Below the pieces are notes generated by a model. The model did no database searches and was not told where the DNA came from. It saw nothing but the letters and a program-made list of their open reading frames with translations. Below are positions 12,419 through 27,284 of a stretch of DNA of 64,000 nt, in pieces (the stretch's first letter is position 1; each line of letters starts with the position of its first letter). The DNA comes from Cryptomeria japonica (taxonomy: Eukaryota; Streptophyta; Pinopsida; Cupressales; Cupressaceae), in assembly GCF_030272615.1 (NCBI RefSeq), contig NC_081410.1, positions 288,671,957 to 288,735,956 on the forward strand, written 5' to 3'. The position numbers and the translations under genes were made by a program.

Positions 12419-13861
12419 TGTAGTCACATAAATCTGTCCATTTAATTAAATGAATATTTCCTGTTTATTTGATTAAAGATACACTAGCCATCAGTTAATT
12501 AAATTAAATATTTAATCAATTCATCTTCAAAAATTCTCCTATTAATTAAATAAATTATTCAATTTATTTTAATTAATTCATTCAACCAAAATCACAAATC
12601 AATTAAATGAATAAATACTATTTATTTAATTAAATCCCCCTTTTCCTCTTTTAAATAAATGAAATAAAACATTTATTTAAATCATTTATCTCCCCCCCAC
12701 TTGCATTTTCCTACAAATGCAACTTGCACACATTTATTGAAATAAATGAATTTTTATTTTAATAAAAACCTATTTTCCCTCACCCACCAAATCCACTTGC
12801 ATTCCTAAACCCCCTTCTAGATTCTTCTAACCCCTTCCTAATTAGCCTAATCCATCCCCTAATTATTGTCACATTCCTAAGCAACTTGGAGTCACTTCTC
12901 AATGACTTCAAAGTCTTTGAAAAACATTTAATGCTTTGTGTGTTCAACAAATTAACCTCCAAAGTCTTCCATGACCATTTATGGCTCTTACATAACCATT
13001 TATGGCTCTTACATGACCATTTATGGTTATTTCAACTTGCACTCATGTGTCTCCTCAAGCATTTATTTCTTTGACCATGGTTATCCCTTTTGCCTTTGCA
13101 CAAGAGTTTATCCATTGGATAAAAGCTTTATTCTTTGAATAAATAATTTATTCATTCAACTAACCTTGACCTTAACTCCCAAGTTAACTCTCAGGTCATG
13201 TCAAACATTTAATGCTTATTCCCTCTCCTCTCAACCTATCTCACATTGACACTCGTCAAACAGGGATTAGGTTGAAAGCCTTCACATGGATCTCAAATCA
13301 TTCAATCCGGACCCTTGTTGAGATTACTCAATCTCAACCATCCATTGCTCCATTTTACCTATAAATAGAGCCCATTTCTTCATAATCCAGATCCTAAAAA
13401 CTTGTATGCATTTAATTTATAAAGAATTTTAGAGAGCATTTAGCATAAATCACTAATATATTGTTATCTTGGACTAAAATAAATCTTAGTTCTTTTTCAT
13501 AATATGTTTAATTAGTTTGTTTTACACTTGCATAACATAAGCTCGAGATTATCTACAATCTTGAATCTCCATAAGCATCCATAGTGCAAAAAGCTGCTGA
13601 GAGCTACACTATTTTGGAACTTGGAGAGGAGAGGAACAAAGGAGAAGGAGCTAAGAACATGTTAAGAGGAATTTGAAGATGCCTTCTTATATTTGTGTCA
13701 TTTGTTAAATATGTTAGCATGCTCTTAGTATCTCTTTTGATATGCCTACTTAGGTTAATCTTTGGTTGAATAACACTAACATTAATCCTATTTCTTGTTG
13801 TTTTTGGTGTGTTATAATACCACAGGTTTTAATCTAACCTTGTCCTTTTTGTAGAGCATCA
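12419..13861 (+). mobile_element. Solo LTR, family S, copy A (1,443 bases)
   Basis: It starts TGTAGTCACA and ends GTAGAGCATCA, giving TG...CA ends, and is flanked by a perfect 5-bp duplication TGAAG. A second copy with its own duplication lies at 42813-44199; over the 13.2-13.4 kb part I count roughly 90% identity by eye. The left half is very AT-rich with many TTAATTAA-type palindromes. A TATA box lies at 13360-13367. A short tandem repeat of ATGGCTCTTACATGACCATT type lies at 12970-13035. No internal sequence is present, so the element was reduced by LTR-LTR recombination. The superfamily cannot be told from the LTR alone. Confidence 0.9.
13360..13367 (+). promoter_or_regulatory. TATA box of solo LTR copy A
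   Basis: CCTATAAATAGAGCCC is a near-ideal plant TATA context. The same box is conserved at 43728-43735 in the other copy, about 460-500 bases before the LTR end. Confidence 0.7.
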
Positions 13862-13866
13862 TGAAG
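13862..13866 (+). repeat. Target-site duplication TGAAG, right
   Basis: Second copy of the 5-bp duplication flanking the solo LTR. Confidence 0.85.
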
Positions 13867-14292
13867 AATTTTAATTTTTAAGGTTAAGATGATATATGTA
13901 CATATAATATTTTCTTTCTTTGTATAGTCAGTGTGCAGGAATAGAGCAACCTTATCCATGATACACTCAACAATATCATCACGACATCCCACATTCCACT
14001 ATCTTTGCAGATCATTCAGAGACCATAGTGGAGTGCCAAACATCATGATGATGTATTGGATGTGGTGATGTTAGAGCTAGAGCTCAGATGGAGGGAGAGG
14101 GAGCAACTACATCATGAGTTTACAGAGGCCCATCCGGAGTCAACCATGTTTAGAGGTGTAGTGATGGATCAAGATTAGAGGAGCTCGTTAAGGAGTCACT
14201 CATGACCTACCTCTACTAATCATCATACACCCATGGGACCACCATGATAGGGGCCAAAGGGCTTAGATAGCCACCATCCTTAGAGGTGGTGA

Positions 14293-14879
14293 TGTAGAAG
14301 CCACATCTTGTATCTAGTGGCTATAATGTATATGATGTACTTGAAACCATTTTATCTCTATATATATGATGATCTTTTGATGTCTCAAATTCATTCATTT
14401 TGATAGAAACAATGTGTTTGATTAAGAGTAACAAATTTGGTGATGTACATGTATGTCTAATTTATTTCTCATGTGATTGATTACTCAATACTTCCATGAT
14501 TAAATTGATATATGTGTGATTTAACTAAACAACTAAGTGTTTAATTAAATCCTACAAATGGTCATGTAATGCATTTATGTTAAACTACATAACAAATGTA
14601 ATCTAATTAATGTCCTAATTAAACATAGCATGATATAACTTAACACAATACATTAATAAAATTGCATGGTAAGATAACATAACAAAATGTAAATTCCTAA
14701 GAAATTACATAATGAATTCAAGACAATCAAAACTGAAAGATGTTTTAAAAAAATGAAGCAATATAGATTAAACAATGATAATTTAATACCATATGGTTTA
14801 ATGAAGACATGCTAACATATAAAATTAGGAATGAAAAGACAAAGAAGAGAAAATAATTTAAGCATAATATCTACAAAGA
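14293..14879. other. Spacer between PMD gene and integrase end, copy 1
   Basis: AT-rich non-coding spacer that aligns with 60.02-60.61 kb of the other copy. I see no reading frame in it. Confidence 0.5.
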
Positions 14880-16014
14880 TGCATAGCGTTTATGGGTTCC
14901 TTAAGAGGCATACCTTCCACATCCACTATTTTGTAAGCACCTGATGCATAAAATTCTATGATGATGTAAGGTCCAAGCCAATTTGGGCTGAACTTTCATT
15001 TTTCTTCCAACAAGGCATTCATGTTGTGTTGATTCTTATTAAGTACTAAATCACCCATAGAGTAGGAACGTTGAATGAACTTGTCATTATAACTTCGTTA
15101 TAAGGTCTTATGATAAGCTTGAATATGCTCAAGAGCATTTATGCATTGTTCATCAAGCATTTAAAGTTATTGAAGTCGTCGTTATGTGTAAGAATCATCA
15201 ACAACTATTCCTTTAAGAGATATTCTTAGTGAAGGAATCTCTAACTCTAAGGGCATAATTGCATCAAAACCATAAACAAGATTGTAAGGAGTAGTACTAG
15301 TAGGTATGTGAACACTTGTCCGATAGGCCCAAAGAGCATACATAAACTGAGTATGCCAATCCTTACCATGCTTATTTATAGTTTTATGGAGAATTTGTTC
15401 AATGATCCTATTAGGAGACTCAACTTGACCATTTGATTGAGGGTAATATGGTGGAGAAAAGTGATATTGAATGTGATATTTCTTGAGGAATTTCTTCACA
15501 TCCTTGTTCTTAAATGAGGTTCCATTATCAGAAATCAAAGTGGAAGGTATACCAAATCAAGAAATAATGTTTTCTAGAAGAAATTGATAGATTACATCAG
15601 AGGTAGTGGATCAAAGAGGAACAACTTCCACCCACATCATAAAATAATATGTGGAAGTAAGAATGAAAGTATGTCCTTGGGTAGAAGGAGGAGATATTTT
15701 TCCAATGAGATCCAAACCCTACAAGGAGAAGGCCCAAAAAGCCAATTGCGACCTTAGTTCCTATGTTGGAGCATGAATCAGATTATTATGTTGCTGACAT
15801 TGATGACACTTTTTAACAAAGGCAAATTAGTCTTTCTCCATGGTTTGCCAATAGTATCCCATTCAGAGCAACCTTTGAACCAAAATATTTAGCAGTGAAA
15901 TGCACCTCACAAGCACTTGAATGTGCCTCCTCGAGAGCAATCGATATCTTAGTTTTATTTAGACAATGAAGGAGAATACCATTATAACCTCTTCTATAAA
16001 GGACATTAGAAAGT
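14880..16014 (-). pseudogene. pol: Integrase fragment of Tat copy 1 pol
   Basis: The minus strand encodes the C-terminal end and core of a Ty3/gypsy integrase. The open part 15182-15538 contains ISDNGTSFKN (second catalytic Asp), YYPQSNGQVE (catalytic Glu) and an ALWAYRTS block. Coding-like text with stops continues both ways, through the GLDL region (about 15710) and the zinc-binding HHCC region (about 15800-15950). It aligns closely with 60617-61780. The match ends abruptly at about 16014, so the rest of pol is gone. Confidence 0.85.
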
Positions 16015-16019
16015 ATACA

Positions 16020-16460
16020 CTAACACATTTGGGGTTGTTTTATGATTAACTATCATCATAATTTTGACATATTAATGTCGTAGATCAAACGAAACAACGA
16101 AAATATTTTCATCGCTCAAATTTCATCGGGTTATTCAACAGACAAATTTTTGTTGGAATTCCGATGCCTTCTTTGTCAGAAGTTGACACATAATATGGTA
16201 GTCTAATTCGTTGGAATTCTGACAAAGTCGCCAATCCTCTGACGAACCATGCACTAGGGTTTTTGTTAGAATTCTGATGAAAAAGGGCATTATGCTTCGA
16301 CAGGAAAGGTGTGCATAGTGCCCTTTTTCATCAGAATACCGATGAAAAATGCAAGGAAGCTTCGATGAGAGTGTTGTACCTACAACAAAACATTTCAATG
16401 CAGGTACAACACTCTCATCGGGGCCTATGTTAGACATGTCCATTGGAATTCCGATGAACA
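16020..16460. repeat. Hairpin-rich repeat with GTTGGAATTCCGATG motifs
   Basis: The motif GGAATTCCGATG and variants occur about five times (near 16155, 16212, 16268, 16334, 16445). There are two strong hairpins. Arms 16271-16295 and 16313-16337 pair at 24 of 25 positions. Arms 16363-16381 and 16402-16420 pair perfectly over 19 bases with a 20-base loop. It may be the end region of a DNA transposon or a fold-back element. A related piece (AGGTACAACA...GGGGCCTATGT) occurs at 42672-42707. No protein is visible. Confidence 0.6.
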
Positions 16461-17600
16461 TGCTATATTTAAAAAAGAAGAAGTTGCCATTAGGAAATAT
16501 AAAGCATTGAAAATATGAAATATGATTTGATAAGCTTTCTCAAATATTGAACTACCCCTATATAACTCCTTACCTCAATGACTAACTAACTATGGTAAAC
16601 CATATATTCTAACAATATACAAAATCAACAATCTCATATATTCTAACAATATACAAACACAACCAAGAGGGACTATTTGGGTAATGAAGATCTTGATAAA
16701 GCATGGATATGAGAGTGAGGAAAATGATAGAAGTAACATGCAAAGCTCTGATGAAGATAGGTAGCCATTATGCATTCTACTACAGTACAATGCCTAGTTA
16801 TAGGTCAATGATGACGCACAAGGTCATGAAGGGTTAGAGGATGCAAAGATTACAATCACAACAACACACTAATATTATAAAGATCTCAAACTACAAAGGG
16901 ACCTCTCACAGTCCATAAGAAAAGATGTTCATAAACAAGGATTGGATCAGAAAAAAATGTAGCAAGTTAATGACAAAGAGCAGAAAATAGCATGCCTAGA
17001 GTACAAAAGAAAAAAAGTAATATGGAGTGATGTCAATATTTTGTCATAAGAGGTATTTTATGCACAATCAATATAATAGTGAAGCCCTCAAGAGTCATCA
17101 CCATAAATCTAATAGGAGCTCTAAAATGAAAAGGCAACAAACAGTGATTATTTTCATTGTCAAAACACAACCCATAGACCCAAGGCAATAAAAAATTGTC
17201 TCCGTAGTGAGAAAAGATGAATAGAAGGTCCAATGAACAGCTAAAGTGATATTCAATAAATCATAATTAAAAACAGTCCCAAGCATCAAAGAGTTGATAG
17301 TAGAGACAATGATTTGTTAAGGCAAAATGAAGAATCCACAATAAGCTAAAATGAATTCAAAAGTTCATACTACTCAAAGGACATATATGAAGTAAAAAAT
17401 AAGAACAGTAAAAGCTGTTAACAACTTTACCCAAGTAAGGATTTGATCCAATGCCAAAAGGGCCAAAGGCGGATACAATGATTTAGGGTTAAAGGGGTAT
17501 AAGGTTTCGATGAATGAAAACATGATAGTATCGTAGGAACAATATGAATAAATATTTGATAGTCCCAAAGTCTCATAGATCTACAATACACATTCAAAAT
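16461..17600. other. No recognisable feature
   Basis: AT-rich sequence. Open frames on the minus strand (16590-16790, 17033-17289, 17374-17702) show no family motif and look accidental. A 30-base direct repeat around ATATATTCTAACAATATACAAA lies at about 16602-16654. Confidence 0.4.
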
Positions 17601-18420
17601 AGTAACATCATTTAAACAAAAGGACAATTCATAATTATATAGACTATCAAGAGTATCAGTCACAACATAATGCAACCATTGTCTCAAAATGTCAAAGATC
17701 AAGCTACATTGATATTTTAAAGCCTCAACATAGAACCAAGATACACATTAAAGTAATTAAGAGGTGTATGAGAAACTATGGTAGCTAGGAAAGAAAAAAC
17801 ACAAGACAATGTATAGCATCACAGAATCTAGTCATATGATAAAGGCATTAGGGACAAATTTCAACATCAATGAAGAAAATGCCTTATCAAGGGACAATGA
17901 TATTCATAAGATTCAAAGTAGTCACTAGGATGAAAAGGTGACCCTTAGAGTTACCAACTAAGTTGAACATCTAGTGAATGTGATGGAACCAGTTCCTAAA
18001 CAAGATAGACTAAAACCTAAGATTGAACCTAATATCACCTTTACCCAAAGTGGTAACTCAAAGCATACACCTGATGGACCAATATACATTAATGTTATAA
18101 TTAATGACAAACCCACATGTAGGGTGCTTATTGATCCACTATGTATGGTTAATATGAATACAAAAGAATATCTTTTCACATATGCATTATATCGAGACAA
18201 TTATGATAAATCTAAAGTCTTTATTAAGGTGCATGATGATTTCACTTGTCCCACCATTGGTTCCATCACCCTCAAGTTAAAGTTGAATTTAAAAGCTTAG
18301 ATGTTCCTTTTACCATTATTTCTACCTTAGACCAATTTCATGTGAATTCGGATCATTTTTTAAGGAAATTCCCTATGTAGTCCATTAAAATTTTGAAGTT
18401 CTTAGTTCAAGAACAAGTGT
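17600..18420 (+). pseudogene. Retrotransposon protease-region remnant
   Basis: The open piece 17974-18300 reads like the aspartic-protease region of a Tat-type Ty3/gypsy polyprotein: a block INVIINDKPTCRVLID, then a VFIKVHDD...IGSITL block and, after a stop, a DVPFTII segment. Asp is present in the active-site position, but the following Gly/Ser-Ala are replaced (DPLC), so it is inactive. No other domain of the parent element is next to it. It could be a displaced part of one of the neighbouring elements. Confidence 0.45.
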
Positions 18421-21970
<3,550 letters not shown>

Positions 21971-21975
21971 AGTAT
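21971..21975 (+). repeat. Target-site duplication AGTAT, left
   Basis: AGTAT precedes the 5' LTR and recurs at 33490-33494 directly after the 3' LTR. Confidence 0.9.
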
Positions 21976-24503
21976 TGTTACCAAATTTTTGCATATGCTA
22001 AACTTGGTGGCCTAATGAGGCCTTGCTTTCATTCATATTGAAAAGTGGCAAGAAAATCAGCAAATATCATGTCAAATCATCAGCAAGAAATTAGATATGC
22101 ATTGTTCTTTTTTAACTTGTTTGCTTCATGTGTGGATATAGGAAAATTAAAATATAGCATGTGGGTTAAAATGTGGCTCCCATGAGGGTTGAGCCCAACA
22201 TGCTTATGGAGATGGGTGTTACAAAGATAAATAGATCAAAAAGATATTCATGCTTCATTGCACTTTCAAGAATGGCGTGGCTTATCAAAACTTCAGGCAA
22301 ATTCATTTGGCAAGTGTATCGCCAAATCCCCTACATGGATGATGGAAGGTAAAAGAAACTTTAGAACAAATGCAATCGGCTTGTGTAAGGCATTTTATTT
22401 TTACCTGGGCACTAAGTTAAGTTTACAAAAGAAACAAACTTTCAAGGGAAAGCATTTATCCCACATTGGCAGTGCAGAGGGAGTTTATCACATTTAAATA
22501 TAAGAACACATATAACTATAGTGTCAAAGCTTAAGGGCTTTTGACAAGGAGCAACTCAGCATTGGTGGGTCCCCCACGTATGTGCACATCTCAAAGCGCC
22601 TAAATTTTGCAACAAAAGGGCAAATTAACCAGCGAGCAAGTCAAAAAGATCAACGTTGATTAAGAACGATCCAATGGTGGTCTCTATACTGCGATAGAAA
22701 GATGCCCACCGAATAATCACTGTGACCTGGAGACAAAGCACGTGTGGAAAAGGTGAAGTGCCTGGAATGAATACCCTAGCGACTAACAAGGTGACAGACA
22801 TGTTGCAGATAGGTGGTGCCCAGATGGTGGCCAGCTAGATGCGCAGACAAACCAGAGAGTGACTTATCAAACAGACCTTGGCATTGATGGATCTCTAAAA
22901 GGATTCACTGAAAGCATCGGTTCCATCAAAATAAGGTACATCGAAGAAATAGAACCGCTCCCGTCAATAAAACAAAAGGTTATCAATGAAACTAAGGTAC
23001 TGATGAGACATGTGAGTATTTCACCGAGGGAGGAAGTTTGGATGAAAGAATAATATCGAACGAACCAAAGCGGGCCCAAGTCCAGTGGCAGGTCTAAGTG
23101 GCGAGACAGGCGGATCTCATGAGCGAACTAGTGGTTGACACGTGGTGACACCATGGCATAAGAAGGGAGCAGATCAACCAAGGTAAATGTCAGGTAGATC
23201 AAGGAAGATCAAACAGTGATGCGAAAGATCCAATGGTTGTCGCTATACCGCGATGGAAAGAGGCTCGCTAGTTATCTCCCACGACTTGGTGACAAGACGA
23301 GCCTAGGAAGAGGTGGGTCCAGTCTAAAGTGTTGAGGTGTTTAGGTGGAGCCTAGATGGTGTCCACAGAGAAGTCAGATTGTAACATGTGGCAAGGGTCT
23401 ACATACGAGTGACTCAAAAGTGGGTCCGTTTTGAAGGTTAAAGTAGTTAAAAAGTGAATAGGTTCCTGAAGATCTAGCGGTTGTCTCTATACCGCAATGA
23501 AAAGGTGCTTGAATGTTAATCCCTGCGACATACCAACAAGCCGTCAGTAGTCTCGGTGGTTGAATGTTAATTTTTTATGTGGTGGTAGTTAATGCAGACA
23601 GTTATTAAGCTTGAGAGCAAGTTTGAATGAGTTTTTTCTCATGATTTTGAGGTGATAATTCTTGATTTTGAGTGCTACATGGGTCAAACTTTAGTTGACT
23701 AAGAGTTTGAACTGAATTACCCACTTTTTTTGCATGTTTTGAAGCCTATTTTGGTGGCTTTTTTTAATTTACACTCGAGGATCAGTTTTCAGAAAAGATA
23801 TTTTCAGTGGGTGTTCATCTTCAGTCATTCTGAAGTCATCTTTCCTCTACTTTTTGGAAGGTTTTTATATAAAGTGAAAAAGTTTTATCTTTTTTCACTA
23901 GTTCTTGATCATTCTCTTGTTGGTTTTAGCAAATAATATGTTCTTGTAGCTCCTGTGTAGTTTTATGATAGAATACTGATTAAAATTATCAGCTTATGTC
24001 TTATATTTTTGGAGTTCATTTTCTTATTCATGATTGAGAGCTAGTTTATTGTGTTATTGTCTAGATAACCTTTAAACTTTCTATCTCATTTGTAAGTCAT
24101 AGGTTGTGCATTGTGATAAATTGGTTTATTTGGTTGATTGTGAAAGTTTTCTTTCCTTTCAATTTCTTGAAGTTTAAATCCTTTGCATGAAATATTTATG
24201 TGCTATGAACCAAAAATCCATTTGTGCAGATTGGTGTTTTTAGGAGTGTATTTCTATCATTTTGAGATATCTTATTGATGCTTCACCCTAGTTTAGCATT
24301 CACAAAGTCTTTCTAGTTTCATTTTTTTTATTTACTACCCCTTTTCTTGGTAAAGAATTTATAGTTATTCACAGGGAACCAACCCTTCATCTAGAGGTTA
24401 ATTCTCACTATAGGCAACCCACAGGGCTGAGAATTATCCCATGTGTCACCAAGTTGCTTGAGCTTTTAGCTTGTGCATTACAGGTGCAATTTGAGTGAAA
24501 ATA
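21976..24503 (+). mobile_element. 5' LTR of the 11.5-kb element
   Basis: 2,528 bases, with a TATA box (TATATAAAG) at 23866-23873. Three diverged copies of a module of about 75 bases starting GATCYARYGG lie at 22668-22740, 23227-23300 and 23471-23545. The start is fixed by the target duplication, the end by comparison with the 3' LTR. Confidence 0.92.
23866..23873 (+). promoter_or_regulatory. TATA box in 5' LTR
   Basis: TATATAAAG. The 3' LTR has GTATAAAG at the same place (about 32854-32861). Confidence 0.55.
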
Positions 24504-24508
24504 GTTTT

Positions 24509-24527
24509 TGGCACGCCCAGTGGGACC
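24509..24527 (+). promoter_or_regulatory. Primer-binding site
   Basis: TGGCACGCCCAGTGGGACC lies five bases after the LTR end. This start is common after plant Ty3/gypsy LTRs. I cannot assign the tRNA with confidence. Confidence 0.6.
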
Positions 24528-24674
24528 CATTTGAGCTATCTCAATTCAACAAATATTCACTCGTGCTGCTTTTGGTGTGAGGAGCAACAATTCCAGCCTT
24601 TAGAGGCAATAATTTTCATACCCGGTGACTCATTTTCTTGGTTTCTATGCAGATTCAATGATATTTTATAGCTT

Positions 24675-26290
24675 ATGAGAGAGATTCAAACTAGATCAAG
24701 TAAAGATCCTATTGAGCATTCTCATCTATCACCACCAAAAAGAGTTAAAGAGGCAGAAAAGAAAGTTTCAAATCCATCAAACCCTTCTAATTCATCAATT
24801 CCATATTTGTCTACTCCTCCCATTGTTCAGCCTCCAGTTACAACCTACAATAATCCTTTGTTTTCAAACTCCTCATCTCAAGCACAAGTAAATCCACCTG
24901 TTATGCCAATGGCTCTACCAAGAGCTCAACCTTTTGCACCTTTCAATCAAGGCAACCCTTTGAATCTTACTCATTATGATGATATTCCTATAGCAGCATT
25001 GAAAAGCCTACCTTTTTTCACAGGAGAAGATTAGACCACTCCCATTGAACATATAAGGGATGTAGCTTCGTTGTGTGGTGTACATCATATCACCCAAGAG
25101 AATTTTGCAATCAGACTCTTAGCTGCCTCATTTAAAGGGAAAGTGCTTCAGTGGTTCAAAGCTTTACCTGTAAAGTCCATTGATACTTGGGATCAGTTGG
25201 GTGATAGATTAAATTCATAGTTTGAGGACAAATCGGACCATTTGTCACTATTAGAACAACTGAGTACCATAAAGAGATCCCCTCAATAGAAAATGACCAA
25301 CTTCAATTTTTGTTTCTAGAAGACTTGGAGCAGAATCCCTGTCATGGTAAGGCCTACTCCTGCACATGTATTTCTATCTTATCTCAAGGCGGTTAATAGT
25401 GACATTTCAGTCATGATTCAGTCTATGCGTGCAACTAATCTACCAAATGCATTTGATATCTCTATTAGAGCAAAAAACTACCTAATTCAGGCTGGTAAAA
25501 TAGCCCCTAGGCCCCCAATGCCCATATTTCCTGAAATACAGCCTATTGTACCTCTTTTAGAGCCTCCTCTAGTCACTATCCCACCTTTACCAGCACTGAA
25601 TTATCAAGTTGTAGCCCAAGCAAATACTGTCACACTCCCAAATCAAGAGTTTTAGGAGTTTAAAAATGAAATGAAAACCATGTTCCAAGGCCTTGGTAAC
25701 AAAATGACCAATATTGAGAAGCAAGTTTCCTAGAACACCAAGCCTTATCAAGCCCCTTATCAGAACAACTAGCAGAATAGGCCTCCTTATCAAGCTGACC
25801 CTTAGGGTCAAAGAAGAAATTATAACCAAAGATCCAATATACCTTACAATCCTAACACTACCAACACATCCAAAGATATCATCCCAACTCAAAACAACAT
25901 GGCATTGGATTATGATTGGTGTTATTCTTGCAACCAACCTCATAATCAAACCACTTGTTCGAATGGTATGCTATATCAAGCACTCATGGTTCAAAATAAT
26001 GTTGTTGTCTTAGAAGATAGTACTCATGGAACTCATGATCAACAAGTTTCTCATTCTAAATAAGGCCTAGATGTCACCTTGGTCAATTGGCAAGGTGAAG
26101 AATTATATGGAGTGAATCAACCACAAGCTCAAAATCACTCCTACACTTCTATTGCAGCCAATACATAGTCCAAAAAGAGAGCCATTGATATAGGACAACA
26201 AGCTGATAAAGGCATCAATTAGGCTTCTACAAGCCAACAAGCACCGCCTGGACCTCAACCCACTCCGAATACACAAATCCTACCAAAAGA
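24675..26290 (+). pseudogene. gag: gag of the 11.5-kb element
   Basis: It starts at ATG 24675 with a Ser/Pro-rich N-terminal region (about 110 residues). The capsid domain follows, from about 24980 to 25520, with the gag pattern KVLQWFKALP...W..L. A coiled-coil segment lies near 25650-25740. A zinc knuckle C-x2-C-x3-H-x4-C lies at 25920-25958, preceded by Trp, the same short spacing as in the 5.5-8.8 kb gag. A Gln-rich linker leads to the protease. At least eight in-frame stops occur, at 25033, 25218, 25287, 25731, 25770, 25803, 26167 and other sites, nearly all TAG at Gln-like positions. It shares one frame with the protease, as in gag-pol fusions. Confidence 0.88.
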
Positions 26291-26297
26291 GTAACCA

Positions 26298-27173
26298 ATG
26301 GTCAACAATGATCAGCCAAGAGGTCAATTACAAACAACACAAGTTCAAGAGAATGCTGCTGTTAAAAGAGGACAACAAAAGGTTAGTACAAGTTCATTTG
26401 ATATTTTGGATCAATTGAAAAAGACACATGTCAGTGTCTCAATGTGGGATTCCTTAGCTCTTCTAGGGCAAAAGGATTTTCTTAAAAATGCCTCGTCTAA
26501 CATCTCTTTGTCACAAGAGCTTCGTAATGAGCAACCCAAAGTAGTCTTATCCAATGCCCCTCAAGAAAAGAAGGATGAACAAAAAAATCAAAAGGTTAAA
26601 CCCCCTCCTTTTTATCTGATTTTAATCATAGGTCAACACCTAGTGCATAATTGTATGATTGATATAGGTGCAAGTAGTTTTGTCATGACAAAGAAGATAG
26701 TTGATAAGCTGGGTTTGATATATGAGCCTCTTTCAAAAGGGCTAGTCCAGCTAGATGGGACAATAGTAAACACAGTAGGTGTGATTAAAAATTTGGGTCT
26801 CATATTGCATGCATGCCCAAACTTCTCAATTCCACAATAAGTATACATCATAGATCTTCCACCTCACTTTTCTTTATGCTTGTCCAGAGATTTCACAACC
26901 AAGTTGGGTGGGTATTTGTCTTCTGATTGGTCACACATGTTTTTCAAAACAAGATATGGTACCAAAGTGACCATAAAATCAGAATTGTTAGCTAATGATC
27001 ATATAGAACCATACATCCCAAGTGTTGTTAATGCAAATTTGTCTATACAAGAATCTAATGAACAACCTGATATCCCAAATCCAAACACCCCAATAGAAGG
27101 GATACCTGATGTAGTATTAGATGAATGGGTAGTAGATAATGATGAAGAAGATCCATTCAAGAATATGGAATAA
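26298..27173 (+). pseudogene. Protease region of the 11.5-kb element
   Basis: A linker with the block FDILDQLKK is followed by the aspartic protease. Its active site DIGAS is at 26661-26675 in an HNCMIDIGASSFVM context, and the LVQLDGT...GVIKNLGL and FSIPQ-stop-VYIIDLP segments follow. The first residue of the D-S/T-G-A signature is kept; the second is Ile, which departs from the usual Ser/Thr and may impair activity. An acidic stretch (about 27100-27170) leads to the extra RNase H. Stops at 26838 and 27172 are TAA at Gln-like positions. Confidence 0.8.
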
Positions 27174-27284
27174 TTAGAGCTAGGTGTCTACATGATCCAT
27201 GAATAAGGTGTCGCTGTCCCTAATCTTGAAAAGGGTGACAATCAATTGTCCAATCAACAGGGTGAACAACAAAACAATGAATTG

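Larger units (their letters stand above)
10449..14292 (+). pseudogene. Antisense plant-mobile-domain (PMD) gene of Tat copy 1, decayed, interrupted by solo LTR
   Basis: It runs opposite to the element's pol. Exon 1 (from ATG 10449, about 25 codons) matches exon 1 of the other copy, but its donor GT is lost. Exon 2 (from about 10930 to about 12400) keeps one frame, with pieces 10951-11232, 11266-11481 and 11851-12069. It shows the PMD signature: an ERWDP block, then LPMGEM.VTLEDVY and later MRRLMI and MHGDLT. An acidic Glu/Asp-rich tail follows at 12070-12240. The next intron holds the solo LTR 12419-13861. Exon 3 begins at about 13929 after a TATAG acceptor and ends in an Arg/Ser-rich tail at a TGA that is also present in the other copy. 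PMD proteins are linked to transposon silencing in Arabidopsis, and PMD domains are known in plant transposons. Function here is inference only. Confidence 0.75.
8827..16014 (-). mobile_element. Truncated Tat-type Ty3/gypsy element, copy 1, with antisense PMD gene
   Basis: This is colinear with the element at 55.2-64 kb: 3' LTR (to 9879), polypurine tract, about 500 bases of leader, the plus-strand PMD gene, a 600-base spacer and the integrase end (from about 14880). Sequence match to the other copy stops at about 16014, in the middle of the integrase N-terminal region, so RT, gag and the 5' LTR are missing. The outer 600 bases or so of the LTR present in the other copy also appear missing at the 8.83 kb end. 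A 1,443-base solo LTR is inserted at 12419-13861. The copy is more decayed than the one at 55-64 kb. Confidence 0.8.

Noticed and set aside
17974-18300. Possible host gene
   Set aside because: The pattern fits a retrotransposon protease region with a broken active site better than any host protein I can recognise.
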